NCBI RefSeq assembly: GCF_017814275.1
Contig: NZ_JAGIYQ010000002.1
Span: forward strand, 310,001 to 374,000
Source: Gottfriedia endophytica
GTDB taxonomy: Bacteria > Bacillota > Bacilli > Bacillales > Bacillaceae_G
Length of the DNA stretch: 64,000 nt
Reading direction: 5' to 3'
Part shown: piece after piece, positions 17,496-27,832 of the stretch
Numbering within the stretch: the first letter of the stretch is position 1
How the letters are laid out: each line of letters starts with the position of its first letter
The notes under the pieces: generated by a model
Database searches by the model: none
The model's input: the letters and a program-made list of their open reading frames with translations, nothing else
Told to the model about the DNA's origin: nothing
Program-made: the position numbers and the translations under genes

Positions 17496-20400
17496 ATGAA
17501 AAAAAAGCAGGATAAACCATCATTTATTTTTTATGATGCTCATGGTAAAAGAAAACGAATATTTAATTGGTTAATAGGTACTTTATTAGTAATATCAATT
17601 ATTGTATTTTATTTTTTCTTTCAGAGTATCCTATCAACTTCACATTTAAAAAACTTAAAATTAAGATCTGAGCATCATAATAATATTTTCCCTGTTGATG
17701 CAAAGATAAGTGAAAAACTATTGAAATATGAGTTAAAAAAAGACAATTCATCAAAATACCACTTACAACATGTTTATAATCATAAAAGTGTACAAAAAGA
17801 AACATACGCTTTTTATGTAAACTGGGATGAAAATAGTACTAGTTCATTTGAAAAAAACGTGCGCTCAATTACGAATTTAATTCCTGAGTGGTATCATTTA
17901 AAACCTAATTTTACATTTAGTAATGAAATCGATCCATCGATTGTACGATATGCAAACAAACATCATGTAAAATTACTTCCATTAATTAATAACTTCAGTA
18001 ATGGAGCATTTGATACTAAGGAAATTCACAACTTATTAAATTCACCTATTGATACACAAATGAAGTTTATTAATAATCTCGAAAAATCGATTAAAACTAA
18101 CAATTTTGCAGGAGTTAATATTGACTTTGAAGCTATACCAGAAGGCGATAAAGAAAAATTAACTCAATTTATGTCATTACTTTCTAACGTCTTCCATCAA
18201 AACCATTTAAAAGTTACTCAAGACGTTCCAAGTGATGATAAAGCTTTTGATTACAAAGCTTTATCTAAATCAGATGATCGTGTCATTGTCATGATGTATG
18301 ACGAACATTATAGCGGAGGACCTGCTGGACCAATCGCTTCAAACAATTGGTTCAAAACTACGCTTAGTAATTTAGATATCCCAGCGGATAAACTTATTGT
18401 TTCTGTTGGTAACTATGGATATGATTGGACAGTTGGTTCTAAAGATCCAGCAGATCCATTAACATTTTCTGATGTAATCCAACTAGTAAAAGATTCTCAC
18501 GTAAAAATTCAATGGAACGGGCAAAGTGGCAATCCTTATATCATTTATAAAGATAAGGGAGAAACTCATATTGTTTGGTTTTTAGATGGAGTAACATTTT
18601 ATAATCAACTTCAAACTTCTATGTATGAAAATGCAAAAGGTATTGCCCTATGGAGATTAGGAGCAGAAGATCCTAGTATTTGGAAGGAAATCAAACATTC
18701 TAACGATACAAAAGATACTTTAAATGAATTACACCAATTAAGTAGTAATGAACGAGTTCAGTATTATGGACAAGGTGAAATATTACGAGTCACGAACACT
18801 ATCAAACAAGGTTATCGAGATTTTAATGTAGATAAAAATGGATATATTACGAATGAACAGTACACAAAACTACCTGTCACATATGAAGTTCAGCGATATG
18901 GACAGCCTAAAGGAAAACAAGTCGTATTAACGTTCGATGATGGACCGGATCCAACATATACTCCGCAAATCTTAGATATATTAGACAAATATCATGTAAA
19001 AGCCGATTTCTTTGTAATTGGACAAAATGCTGAAAATAATCCAAGTATTATTAAACGCGAATATAATTCTGGGGATGAGATAGGAAATCATACGTTTACT
19101 CATCCTAACGTAGCGACCGTTTCATCTTTTGAAACAAAATTACAGCTTAATGCTACACAAAGATTAATTGAAGAGTTAACAGGACATTCAACAACATTAT
19201 TTAGAGCACCATACGAAGCTGATGCTGAGCCTTATTTAGCAAGTGAGCTTGTACCAATTATTCGTGCTCAAGAATTAAATTACACAATGGTTGGAGAAAA
19301 AGTTGACCCTGAAGACTGGGCAAGACCACCTGTTAAAGAAATCGTTAATAATGTGCTTACACCAATTTATAATGGAGATGGACATATCATCCTATTACAT
19401 GATGCTGGTGGAGATCGCACGAATACAGTTAAAGCATTACCAATTATTATTGAGAATTTACAAAAACATGGATACCAATTTGTAACAGTTTCTGACTTAT
19501 TAGGTAAAAAACGTAGTGATATAATGCCACCTGTACCTTTAAAAGATCAGTTCTTCATTTTATATGACAAATTAGTTTTTTATGGGGCAGACTATTTCAC
19601 TACAACTTTACAATGGATTTTTTATACAGCTATCGTATTAGGTGTTCTTAGAGGAATTTTCTTAATGTATTTCGCATTAAAACAAAAAAGAAGATATAGT
19701 TCTCGAACATTTTCAAGTATTCCAGTTCAGCCTTTCGTTAGCGTGTTAATTGCAGCCTATAACGAAGAAGAGGTTATTGTAAAGACAATAAAATCTATTC
19801 TTCAAAGTGAATATCCAAACTTTGAAGTCATTATTGTTGATGATGGTTCAAAAGATCAGACGTCCAAAGTCATTATGGATGCCTTCTCTGATAACCAACA
19901 AGTAAGATTAATTCAAAAAGAAAATGGTGGTAAAGCTACTGCTTTAAACCTAGGATATGCAGAAGCACGTGGAGATATTGTTGTTTCTTTAGATGCTGAT
20001 ACTCTAATCTCAAAAGATGCAATTTCTTTAATGGTACGACACTTTGAAGATCCAAATGTTGCTGCCGTTTCAGGTAATGTAAAAGTTGGAAATCGAAAAA
20101 ATATTTTAACTAATTGGCAACACGTGGAATATATTACAGGCTTCAACCTTGAACGAAGAGCTTTTGATGAATTAAATTGTATTACGGTTGTACCAGGAGC
20201 TATGGGTGCTTGGCATAAACAAAGAGTACAAGAAGCAGGATGTTTAAGTGAAGATACACTTGCAGAAGATACAGACCTAACGTTAACTCTATTACGTAAT
20301 GGTTATCGAATCGTTTACGAAGAAAAAGCTTATGCTTATACTGAATCACCTGAAGATGTAAAAAGCTTAATCAAACAGCGTTTCCGTTGGTCATTTGGTA

Positions 20401-20813
20401 CACTTCAATGTTTATGGAAACACCGTTCTGGATTATTCAATAAGAAAAATAAAACTTTAGGATTTATTGGATTACCAAATATGTGGTTGTTCCAATATTT
20501 CTCAAATTTAATTTCACCTTTTGCTGATTTACTAATGTTCATTGGATTATTTAGTAGTGATCCATTAAAAGTATTAATATTCTATTTAGCTTTCTTTATC
20601 TTTGATTTAGGTACATCATACTTTGCCTTCAGATTAGAAAAAGAGAATCCTAAACCATTATTATCATTAATAGTGCAAAGGTTTATCTATCGTCAATTTA
20701 TGACATATGTAGTTTTCAAATCTATATTGGCCTCAATTAAAGGTGTGGCAGTTGGATGGAATAAGCTAAAAAGAAGTGGTAATGTAGAAAACACTGAACA
20801 TCACAATAATTAG
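17496..20813 (+). CDS. Three-domain membrane protein: GH18-like, polysaccharide deacetylase and family 2 glycosyltransferase
   Basis: 1105 aa. There is an N-terminal membrane anchor (about 25-45). A GH18-like domain (about 95-400) keeps the catalytic-type motif VNIDFEA with Glu near 211. A NodB deacetylase domain follows: TFDDGPDPT (from about 479), IGNHTFTHP, LFRAPYE and ILLHDAGG. Membrane segments lie around 695-728. A processive GT2 domain has IAAYNEEE (about 750), VDDGSKDQ, SLDADT, EDTDL and QRFRW (about 959), then C-terminal membrane helices. GT2 would make a beta-linked GlcNAc-type polymer inside, while the outward domains deacetylate and cut or bind it. It is monocistronic, with RBS AGGGAGA and a terminator. 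Confidence 0.88.
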   Translation: MKKKQDKPSFIFYDAHGKRKRIFNWLIGTLLVISIIVFYFFFQSILSTSHLKNLKLRSEHHNNIFPVDAKISEKLLKYELKKDNSSKYHLQHVYNHKSVQKETYAFYVNWDENSTSSFEKNVRSITNLIPEWYHLKPNFTFSNEIDPSIVRYANKHHVKLLPLINNFSNGAFDTKEIHNLLNSPIDTQMKFINNLEKSIKTNNFAGVNIDFEAIPEGDKEKLTQFMSLLSNVFHQNHLKVTQDVPSDDKAFDYKALSKSDDRVIVMMYDEHYSGGPAGPIASNNWFKTTLSNLDIPADKLIVSVGNYGYDWTVGSKDPADPLTFSDVIQLVKDSHVKIQWNGQSGNPYIIYKDKGETHIVWFLDGVTFYNQLQTSMYENAKGIALWRLGAEDPSIWKEIKHSNDTKDTLNELHQLSSNERVQYYGQGEILRVTNTIKQGYRDFNVDKNGYITNEQYTKLPVTYEVQRYGQPKGKQVVLTFDDGPDPTYTPQILDILDKYHVKADFFVIGQNAENNPSIIKREYNSGDEIGNHTFTHPNVATVSSFETKLQLNATQRLIEELTGHSTTLFRAPYEADAEPYLASELVPIIRAQELNYTMVGEKVDPEDWARPPVKEIVNNVLTPIYNGDGHIILLHDAGGDRTNTVKALPIIIENLQKHGYQFVTVSDLLGKKRSDIMPPVPLKDQFFILYDKLVFYGADYFTTTLQWIFYTAIVLGVLRGIFLMYFALKQKRRYSSRTFSSIPVQPFVSVLIAAYNEEEVIVKTIKSILQSEYPNFEVIIVDDGSKDQTSKVIMDAFSDNQQVRLIQKENGGKATALNLGYAEARGDIVVSLDADTLISKDAISLMVRHFEDPNVAAVSGNVKVGNRKNILTNWQHVEYITGFNLERRAFDELNCITVVPGAMGAWHKQRVQEAGCLSEDTLAEDTDLTLTLLRNGYRIVYEEKAYAYTESPEDVKSLIKQRFRWSFGTLQCLWKHRSGLFNKKNKTLGFIGLPNMWLFQYFSNLISPFADLLMFIGLFSSDPLKVLIFYLAFFIFDLGTSYFAFRLEKENPKPLLSLIVQRFIYRQFMTYVVFKSILASIKGVAVGWNKLKRSGNVENTEHHNN

Positions 20814-20819
20814 TTTTTT

Positions 20820-20854
20820 TAAGGGTATGGTTGTAGATAACCATACCCTTTTTT
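20820..20854 (+). terminator. Terminator of the GH18/NodB/GT2 gene
   Basis: AAGGGTATGGTT and AACCATACCCTT arms with a short loop are followed by a T run; a very strong intrinsic terminator. Confidence 0.9.
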
Positions 20855-21051
20855 CATTTCTACCACCTATATAAACTTCTCCTACTTAATTTGCAATCAA
20901 ACTTTTCTTCAAATTCGTCACAAAACTTTTTAAAAAAATATACATTTTAATATCATATGATGACCTGTCAAGAAATAAATATATACTGATACTTACTATT
21001 TAAATTGATAAATGGTTAAAATAAATATATTACTTTGAAAGGAGAACATTT

Positions 21052-21264
21052 ATGCATTATGAAAAAGGCCAACATTTAACTTTAAATAGAGACATTAACT
21101 TTAATAATGGTAAAATTGCTCATCAAGGTAGTAATATTGTCATTAAGGAGATACACAGAAATAGTGATCTTCCTTATGTAGTTAATTTTGATGAATGTGA
21201 AGTTGATGTTGAATTAGCAGAATTCCAAATTGATTCATGCACTAGTTCAGTTGAACGATTTTAG
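21052..21264 (+). CDS. Small hypothetical protein whose end is made by a family B repeat
   Basis: 70 aa, not recognised. ATG follows a strong RBS (GAAAGGAGAACATTT). The sequence is hydrophilic and acidic towards its end (NFDECEVDVELAEFQID) with no membrane segment. The last codons and the stop (TTTTAG) coincide with the first bases of repeat copy B2, so the natural C-terminus may have been cut or replaced by the insertion. Nothing can be said about function. Confidence 0.6.
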   Translation: MHYEKGQHLTLNRDINFNNGKIAHQGSNIVIKEIHRNSDLPYVVNFDECEVDVELAEFQIDSCTSSVERF

Positions 21265-21440
21265 AATGCGTTAGTTGATTACAACTCCAGGATGCTCCCT
21301 TTCCGTGGGGCGTGAGCTGAGCCTCCTCGTCGCATACGCTCCTGCGGGGTCTCAGCCTTCCCGCTATTCCCACAGGAGTCTCGCACCTTCCATTGTAATC
21401 AACTTCTGTCTTTTAAATTAATATTCTTTTAGAAAAAAGA
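21261..21440 (+). mobile_element. Family B element, copy B2 (left end missing)
   Basis: It has the full core (AGTTGATTACAA ... TTGTAATCAACT, CTCCTGCGGGGTCTCAGCC) but starts at TTTTAGAATGCG, lacking the GGCTGTTTTC end. The right end is also degenerate. It supplies the stop codon of the upstream small gene. Confidence 0.85.
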
Positions 21441-21539
21441 CATCCATGCTAATAAAATTCCCACCATGGACCATGAAAAAAAATTCGTCCTATAATGATT
21501 CTCTTAAGATGTTTTTTCAGGGTAGCAAAAAAATAAATA

Positions 21540-21572
21540 ACACCTTTCCCTTGCAAAAGGAAAGGTGTTGAA
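21540..21572 (-). terminator. Terminator downstream of spo0A
   Basis: AACACCTTTCC and GGAAAGGTGTT arms; on the minus strand the hairpin is followed by a T-rich run. It lies about 90 bp after the spo0A stop. Confidence 0.75.
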
Positions 21573-21659
21573 TTTAAATTTTATATACTATGTGTAAATA
21601 AAATGAGTGCAAAAAACTTACTTAATATATCAAATCAGATAATATTAATTTAAATCCTT

Positions 21660-22448
21660 TCAAGAAGCCTTATGCTCTAAACGCAGTTTATCAGCAACCA
21701 TTGCGATAAATTCTGAATTTGTCGGTTTTGCTTTTGACATGCTTACTGTATAACCAAAAAGAGTTGAGATGCTGTCAACATTCCCACGGCTCCAAGCAAC
21801 TTCGATTGCATGGCGAATTGCCCTTTCTACACGACTTGCGGTTGTATTGAATTTCTTAGCAATATCAGGGTATAACACTTTTGTAATAGACCCTAGTAAT
21901 TCAATATCATTATACACCATAGAAATTGCCTCTCGTAAATACATATATCCTTTAATATGAGCAGGAACTCCAATTTCATGAATAATGCTTGTTATACTAG
22001 CATCTAAATTACGTGGTTTATTTTCAAAATTAGATACTAATGAAGGTGTAGAGCGCTTTGAAAGTGACGATCCCTTCCCAACAACTTGACGAATATTATT
22101 AATTAAATGCTCCATATCAAATGGTTTTAAAACAAAATAAGATGCACCTAGGTCTACGGCTTTTTTCGTAACGTCTTCTTGACCAAACGCTGTTAACATA
22201 ATGACATTTGGAATCTTCTCAACTATACCTGAACGCAAACGATCTAAAACAGCAATTCCATCTAAATGTGGCATAATAATATCTAATACAAGTACATCTG
22301 GTTTTTTCTCTTTTACAAGTGGTATACAATCTGAACCATTGTAAGCTATTCCTACTACTTCCATGTCTAATTGTGCATTAATATAATTTTCAAGCATGAC
22401 TACTAATTCCCTATTATCATCCACTAACATTACCTTAATTTTATCCAC
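21660..22448 (-). CDS. spo0A: Sporulation master response regulator Spo0A
   Basis: 262 aa. The receiver domain (1-125) has acidic pocket residues Asp10/Asp11, phosphoacceptor Asp56 in LVLDIIMP, and the lysine switch in FVLKPF. The DNA-binding effector domain (about 145-262) contains the recognition helix region [21 protein letters not shown]. It is the end point of the phosphorelay and controls entry to sporulation. The start is GTG at 22448 with GGGGAGG 7 nt upstream. It precedes spoIVB's partner block exactly as in B. subtilis, though the gap to spoIVB is widened by a family B element. Confidence 0.98.
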   Translation of the reverse strand: MDKIKVMLVDDNRELVVMLENYINAQLDMEVVGIAYNGSDCIPLVKEKKPDVLVLDIIMPHLDGIAVLDRLRSGIVEKIPNVIMLTAFGQEDVTKKAVDLGASYFVLKPFDMEHLINNIRQVVGKGSSLSKRSTPSLVSNFENKPRNLDASITSIIHEIGVPAHIKGYMYLREAISMVYNDIELLGSITKVLYPDIAKKFNTTASRVERAIRHAIEVAWSRGNVDSISTLFGYTVSMSKAKPTNSEFIAMVADKLRLEHKAS

Positions 22449-22510
22449 AGCCGTTCCTCCCCATACTTCATCACTATTTACTATTTCTAAGTTAACCTTT
22501 TACCGAAAAT

Positions 22511-22518
22511 TTCGACAA
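22511..22518 (-). promoter_or_regulatory. Spo0A box upstream of spo0A
   Basis: The minus strand reads TTGTCGAA, a perfect match to the core 0A box, 63 bp upstream of the GTG start. A second partial copy (AGTCGAA) lies near 22597. This is consistent with Spo0A control of its own gene, as known in B. subtilis. Confidence 0.65.
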
Positions 22519-22890
22519 TAAAAGCTTCTCCCTAATGTTAATTATAAATTCTGAATATTTTTATTAAAATAGATAGTTTTCTTCATTTTCTTCTAGTATT
22601 CGACTTAACTTATGTAATTATCTTTCATTTGGTTTCTATATTAAGTATATTGTACTATAAAATTCTGCATATTCACACGATTTTTGTAAATATAAAATAT
22701 AAAAAAGGTAAAATTTAGTATTTTTTTAAAATTAAACTATTTTTAAAACCAATTCTCCTAATTAAAATGTTCTTCTAGGATCTCACCCTGTACTGATGCT
22801 ATCACAATAGTCTCTCTATCGCTCTAATTAATTTTTATTTACAGAATGCTTTAACAAAATCTTTTTTTAAAACGAGCAATCTTTTATAAA

Positions 22891-23112
22891 GGCTGTTTTC
22901 GTATATATTATTGTTATTTCAGTATGTATAAGTTGATTTCCTCTCCATGGTGTTAGTTTTCCGTGGGGCGTGAACTGAGCCTCCTCGTCTCATACGCTCC
23001 TGTAGGGTCTCAGCCTTCCCGCATCTCCCACAGAAGCCCAGCACCCTTCCGTTTAAATCAACTTCTGTCTTTTATATTACATAACCTAAAGCAACAATCT
23101 TAATTAAAGAGC
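22891..23112 (+). mobile_element. Family B element, copy B3
   Basis: Left end GGCTGTTTTCGTATATAT, right end CAACAATCTTAATTAAAGAGC. Core motifs are all present with several point changes. It lies between spoIVB and spo0A. Flanks TTTATAAA and ATTATAAA are similar if the right boundary is shifted by two bases. Confidence 0.85.
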
Positions 23113-23160
23113 AAATTATAAAAAATCAGCTCATTTTTTCTCATAAGTTTTTCAAGCAAA

Positions 23161-23190
23161 AACCTTTCGCGTATACACACGAAAGGATAT
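23161..23190 (-). terminator. Terminator of spoIVB
   Basis: The minus strand carries CCTTTCGTGTG / CGCGAAAGG and then a T-rich run, right after the spoIVB stop. Confidence 0.7.
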
Positions 23191-23193
23191 TTT

Positions 23194-24468
23194 TCAACTC
23201 GCTATATTCTTTTCTTCAGATTCTGAATAATCGTATATCGGTAATTTTGCTTCATTGAGCATCCATTCAATATGAACTCCATATCCACTAGTTGAATCAT
23301 TTACAAAAACATGAGTAACAGCTCCAATTAATTTTCCATTTTGAATGATTGGAGATCCACTCATCCCCTGTACTATTCCACCTGTTTCTTTCAGTAGTCT
23401 TTGATCAGTTACTTTTAATATTAAACCTTTAGTTGATGGGAATTTTTGTTTTATACTGCTTATGATTTGGATATCAAAAGCTTCAACTTTATTATCGTGA
23501 ATAACAGTCAAAATCTTTGCTGGCCCTTCTTTAACCTCATCTGAAAGTGCAATTGGAATTGGTTTTGAATAGATACCATTATTAATTTTTTCATTTACTT
23601 TTCCAAATATCCCATATGGACTATTTGTTGTGATATCTCCAATAGTTCCACGTTCAGCAGCAAAATGTGCAATTTTTTCACCTGGTGACCCATCTGTTCC
23701 TTTATCAATCGAAGTGACAGTTGAATACAAAATTTTTCCATTTTCAACTTCTATTGCTTTTTTAGTATCACTATCGGATATAACATGACCGAGTGCACCA
23801 TATTTCAATGTTTTTGGATCAATAAATGTCATTGTTCCAATTCCTGAAGCAGAATCTCTGATGTATAAACCAATTCGATAAGAGTCTTGATTTTTATCTT
23901 TTAAAGGCTTTAATATTTTATTTAAGTATTTGCCTTCTCTTTTAACTGTTATGTGAATTGGTGCACCATTTTTTCCCGCTTGTTGAATAAATGGTAATAC
24001 GTCTGCCATTTTTTCTATATTTGTTTCATTCATCTTAATAATCATATCACCAATTTGTATACCTGCAATTTCACCTGGCGATTTTTGTCCATCTTCCGTT
24101 AAGATCAAGTGATGACCAACTACTAGAACTCCTACAGAATTTAATTTTACTCCAATTGATTGTCCACCAGGTATTATTTTAATATTACTATGGACTTTAT
24201 TATTACTATTAGCTTTTAAAGAGCCATTTTCAAAATAAGTTTCCCTATTATTGACTGAATTTAAAATATTACTGCTTTTTATTTTATTTTCTTGATATAC
24301 AGTTTTATATTTATTACTATTTTGCTGATTCAACGTTTTCTTCTTACTAATTTCACTTGAACTTAATACTTTCATCTGCTGAGTATGATAAACAACGCCA
24401 ATAAAGCAAATTGAAAAAAGGAGAACTACATTTAAAAATTTGTTTTTAACAAAATTGATCACAAACAA
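23194..24468 (-). CDS. spoIVB: SpoIVB serine peptidase
   Basis: 424 aa forespore-secreted signalling protease that triggers SpoIVFB and hence pro-sigma-K processing. It has an N-terminal membrane anchor (about 12-28), a PDZ domain (about 105-185) and an S55-type catalytic triad at His228 (LGHVIS), Asp355 and Ser370 (QGMSGSP). Each is exactly 8 positions before its B. subtilis counterpart. The start is TTG at 24468 with AAGGAG 6 nt upstream; GTG 6 nt further in is less well placed. It lies between recN and spo0A as in other Bacilli. Confidence 0.95.
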   Translation of the reverse strand: MFVINFVKNKFLNVVLLFSICFIGVVYHTQQMKVLSSSEISKKKTLNQQNSNKYKTVYQENKIKSSNILNSVNNRETYFENGSLKANSNNKVHSNIKIIPGGQSIGVKLNSVGVLVVGHHLILTEDGQKSPGEIAGIQIGDMIIKMNETNIEKMADVLPFIQQAGKNGAPIHITVKREGKYLNKILKPLKDKNQDSYRIGLYIRDSASGIGTMTFIDPKTLKYGALGHVISDSDTKKAIEVENGKILYSTVTSIDKGTDGSPGEKIAHFAAERGTIGDITTNSPYGIFGKVNEKINNGIYSKPIPIALSDEVKEGPAKILTVIHDNKVEAFDIQIISSIKQKFPSTKGLILKVTDQRLLKETGGIVQGMSGSPIIQNGKLIGAVTHVFVNDSTSGYGVHIEWMLNEAKLPIYDYSESEEKNIAS

Positions 24469-24685
24469 ATCACTCTCCTTTTTATTTTATAATCAAGCCA
24501 CCTTGGGCTGTAAGTTTAATGTGAGCTTTCTTAAAAAAAAATATGACTGTCAAAAAATGAAAAGATATTGGAAGAAATGAGTTTGAATGAATTTATCGCA
24601 AAAGATTTTATCAAGAATTTACTCCGTCTTAGTATGTTTCAAATAATAGATCATCATGTTTAAAAAACTTTTTTCATCATAAAAA

Positions 24686-24732
24686 AACTCCAAATCACTT
24701 TGAATAATTTCAGGTGATTTGGAGCTTTTTTA
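24686..24732. terminator. Terminator of recN
   Basis: AGCTCCAAATCACC-type arms (CTCCAAATCAC and GTGATTTGGAG) form a long hairpin with A and T runs on both sides, directly after the recN stop on the minus strand. Confidence 0.85.
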
Positions 24733-26466
24733 TATTGTTTGATGAATTATTTTAGTTGATTCTGCTTGATTTATTAATTCTTTTGCATGTTGAAGGGTAA
24801 CATCTGTTATTTCAACACCGGCAATCATTCGTGCTATTTCATTTATTTTTTTATCATTCACTAAAGGCGTAACCACCGTTTTCGTTCGATTTCCAACAAT
24901 TTCTTTTTGAATATAAAGATGTGTGTCTGCCATAGATGCTACCTGTGGAAGATGCGTTATACATAATACTTGCGAGTTAACTGACACTTTGTGAATTTTC
25001 TCAGCAATTGCTTGTGCAACCCTTCCACTTACCCCAGTATCAACTTCATCAAAAATAATTGAAGTGATTCCTTGGTGTGTTGTAAAAATGCTCTTAAGAG
25101 CTAAAAACATCCTTGATAACTCTCCACCTGAAGCAACTTTTGCTAAAGGTTTTAAAGGTTCACCAGGATTTGTTGAAATGTAAAATTCTACAACATCAAA
25201 TCCATCTTTATTTAGTTTGACATGTTCTCCATTTAAAATCGGGTCATTTTCAGTTCCATTTTCAAAAGTAAAAACGATATCAAAAGTCGTTTTTTCCATG
25301 TATAATTCTTTCAATTCTTGATGAACAGCATCGATTAATTTATTAGCTAATTCCTTTCTCTTATCAGAAAGTATTTGTGCATGTTTTATAACAGTAATTG
25401 ATGCTTGATCAAGTTCTTTTATTATTTGTTCGATATGTTGATCCTTATGTTGAATCGTATCTAGCTCTTGCTCAATTTTTTCAGCATAATTTAAAATTTC
25501 AGTTACACTGTTACCGTATTTCTTTTTCAACATAGATATTTCACTTAATCTCGATTCAATATCATCTAGACGTTTTGGATCATACTCCATTTGTTCAATT
25601 GAATCTCTCAAACGATAAGAAATATCCTCTAATATGTAGTAACTATTACTTACACCCTCATGTAAATCTTTAATATCTTCGTCAATTGTTGCTACATTTT
25701 CTAATGCATACATACTTGTACGCACTGAATCAAGGCCATTCCCGTCATGAGATAAGCTTTGATATGCTTCAACTAATGATTTATAAATTCGTTCAAAGTT
25801 AGAAATTTTCATTTTTTCTTCTAACAATTTTTCATCTTCATTTTCTTTTAAATTTGCATTTTGGATTTCACTTAACTGAAATTGAATCAAATCAAGTCTA
25901 TGTGCCATTTGTTGTTCATTTTCAGTTAAATTTTTCAATTTTTTCTTAAGAGTTGTATATGTTGTAAAGCTTTCTTGATACGTTTTTAATAGTGGCTCTA
26001 TAGAATGACTATCAAAATGCTGTAACATCGATAAATGATGTTCCTGGTTCATCAAATCTTGACTTTCATGTTGACCATGAATATCAACTAAAAGACCACC
26101 AATTTCTTTTAATGTTGAAGTCGTTACTAATTTCCCATTAATTCGACAAACACTTTTACCTGCATTTGTAATATCACGTTTTAAGATGATCATCTCATCT
26201 TCCATCTCAAAACCAAGTTCTTCACATTTAGTATAAATTGGGTGATTTTCGTCCTCTATATAAAATAACCCTTCTATTTCTGCTTTTTCCGTTTCATAAC
26301 GAACAAATTCAGCCGAACCACGTCCACCTAACAGTAGACCAATGGCATCTATAATAATGGATTTACCTGCTCCAGTTTCCCCACTTAAAACAGTTAACCC
26401 CTTTTCAAATGAAATTGATACTTCTTCAATAATTGCGAAATTCTTTATAATTAGTTCAGATAACAA
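24730..26466 (-). CDS. recN: DNA repair protein RecN
   Basis: 578 aa SMC-like ATPase acting early at double-strand breaks. Walker A is GETGAGKS (29-36). A long coiled-coil middle (about 150-390) follows, then the ABC signature SGGELSR and Walker B IIFDEVDTGVSG, with HLPQVAS near the end. The start is TTG at 26466 with AGAGGAG upstream. The usual argR-recN adjacency is interrupted by repeat copy B4. Confidence 0.96.
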   Translation of the reverse strand: MLSELIIKNFAIIEEVSISFEKGLTVLSGETGAGKSIIIDAIGLLLGGRGSAEFVRYETEKAEIEGLFYIEDENHPIYTKCEELGFEMEDEMIILKRDITNAGKSVCRINGKLVTTSTLKEIGGLLVDIHGQHESQDLMNQEHHLSMLQHFDSHSIEPLLKTYQESFTTYTTLKKKLKNLTENEQQMAHRLDLIQFQLSEIQNANLKENEDEKLLEEKMKISNFERIYKSLVEAYQSLSHDGNGLDSVRTSMYALENVATIDEDIKDLHEGVSNSYYILEDISYRLRDSIEQMEYDPKRLDDIESRLSEISMLKKKYGNSVTEILNYAEKIEQELDTIQHKDQHIEQIIKELDQASITVIKHAQILSDKRKELANKLIDAVHQELKELYMEKTTFDIVFTFENGTENDPILNGEHVKLNKDGFDVVEFYISTNPGEPLKPLAKVASGGELSRMFLALKSIFTTHQGITSIIFDEVDTGVSGRVAQAIAEKIHKVSVNSQVLCITHLPQVASMADTHLYIQKEIVGNRTKTVVTPLVNDKKINEIARMIAGVEITDVTLQHAKELINQAESTKIIHQTI

Positions 26467-26586
26467 AGAATTGCTCCTCTCTAATTAGTTTTTAAACCAA
26501 TTCTATTTATTGTTCTATACTTAAAAACAGGTTGTAATACTGAATCACCTGAATTAAATAAGCTTTTTGAAAACTTTTATATTGTT

Positions 26587-26807
26587 GGCTGTTTTTGTAT
26601 ACATTGTTGCTATTTCAGTATGTGTAAGTTAATTTCCACTCCAGGATGCTCGCTTTCCTAGGGGCGTGAGCTGAGCCTCCTCGTCGCATACGCTCCTGTG
26701 GGGTCTCAGCCTTCCCGCATCTCCCACAGGAGCCTGGGCACCCTTCCATTCCAATCAACTTCTGTCATTTTTATAAAAACCAAAACAACAATCTTTAAAA
26801 AATAGCC
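26587..26807 (+). mobile_element. Family B element, copy B4, with perfect 8-bp target duplication
   Basis: GGCTGTTTTTGTATACATTG at the left and AATCTTTAAAAAATAGCC at the right. The flanks 26579-26586 and 26808-26815 are both ATATTGTT. It contains TCCTGTGGG/CCCACAGGA and GCTGAG/CTCAGC inner stems. It ends 13 bp before the argR stop. Confidence 0.93.
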
Positions 26808-26819
26808 ATATTGTTATAT

Positions 26820-27272
26820 TTATTGTAGCATATCAAGGAAACGTTCTTTTAAGGAGTCCGATTCATCTGGTGATTTGCAAATAATAAGAATTGTATCATC
26901 ACCGCAAATTGTCCCCATAATTTCTGGCCAGTCTAAATGATCAATTAGTACACCAACTGAGTTTGCGTTACCAGGTAAAGTTTTCATTACGATTAAATGA
27001 CTTGCACTATCTATTTTAATAAATGATTCAACTAACAATCTCTTTAGTTTTTGAAGAGGATTGAATCGTTGATCTGCTGGTAAACTATATTTGTATCTCC
27101 CATCAGATAAAGGTACCTTAACTAATGCAAGCTCCTTTATATCCCTAGAAATAGTTGCTTGAGTTACTTTAAAACCTAAATCACGTAGTGCTTGAACCAA
27201 TTCGTCTTGTGTTTCTATTTCATTTTTAGCAATAATTTCTCTAATTTTTATATGACGTTGACCTTTATTCAT
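26820..27272 (-). CDS. argR: Arginine repressor ArgR/AhrC
   Basis: 150 aa. The N-terminal winged helix ([27 protein letters not shown]) binds ARG boxes. The C-terminal oligomerisation domain has the arginine-binding segment [14 protein letters not shown]. It represses arginine synthesis and activates catabolism as a hexamer. RBS AGAGGTG. It sits at its usual place between tlyA and recN. Confidence 0.96.
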   Translation of the reverse strand: MNKGQRHIKIREIIAKNEIETQDELVQALRDLGFKVTQATISRDIKELALVKVPLSDGRYKYSLPADQRFNPLQKLKRLLVESFIKIDSASHLIVMKTLPGNANSVGVLIDHLDWPEIMGTICGDDTILIICKSPDESDSLKERFLDMLQ

Positions 27273-27458
27273 AGTACACCTCTTGTATAATACGACAAAT
27301 TTCTACCGCTTTCTACCCTAATCTTAACCAATAACTAAGACATTGTATATATATTTTTAACCGTTTTCACTGAATTGAAATGTTATATAGTTATCTTTTA
27401 ATTATATTTTTAAAATTGACTTCTTTTTATGTATTTACTTACGATTCCTGTTTTAAAA

Positions 27459-27680
27459 AACTGTTTTCGTATACATTGTTGCTTCTTTAGAATTCGTTAG
27501 TTTATTACAACTCCAGGTTGCTCCCTTTCCGTGGGGCGTGAGCTGAGCCTCCTCGTCGCTATCGCTCCTGCGGGGTCTCAGCCTTCCCGCTATTCCCACA
27601 GGAGTATCGCACCTTCCGTTGTAATAAACTTCTATCTTAAAATTAAAAATCTCAAAGCAACAATCTTTTAGAAAAGAGCC
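27459..27680 (+). mobile_element. Family B element, copy B5
   Basis: CTGTTTTCGTATACATTG at the left (the GG is lost) and AGAAAAGAGCC at the right. The inner stem reads GTTTATTACAAC/GTTGTAATAAAC, a compensated change from the GTTGATT form of other copies. The rest of the 27273-27832 gap holds a degenerate right-end-like fragment (about 27744-27790) and a terminator. Confidence 0.88.
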
Positions 27681-27809
27681 TTTCTTAAACATTATTGCAA
27701 TTTAAGGATTTCGTAGTTCCGCTCCGACTAACCTCACTAGTAACAGTTTGCTTTAACAAAACCTTTTAAATAACAACAATCCTTTTGAAAAGAACCTAAA
27801 AAAATAAAG

Positions 27810-27832
27810 AGAATCCATTATGGTGGATTCCC
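27810..27832 (-). terminator. Terminator of the dxs-tlyA unit
   Basis: GGAATCCACC / TGGATTC hairpin on the minus strand followed by TTTATTTTTTT, immediately after the tlyA stop. Confidence 0.8.

Noticed and set aside
27453-27692. 79-codon minus-strand ORF
   Set aside because: It lies entirely in repeat B5; equivalent frames recur in other B copies (35427-35621, 33610-33810).
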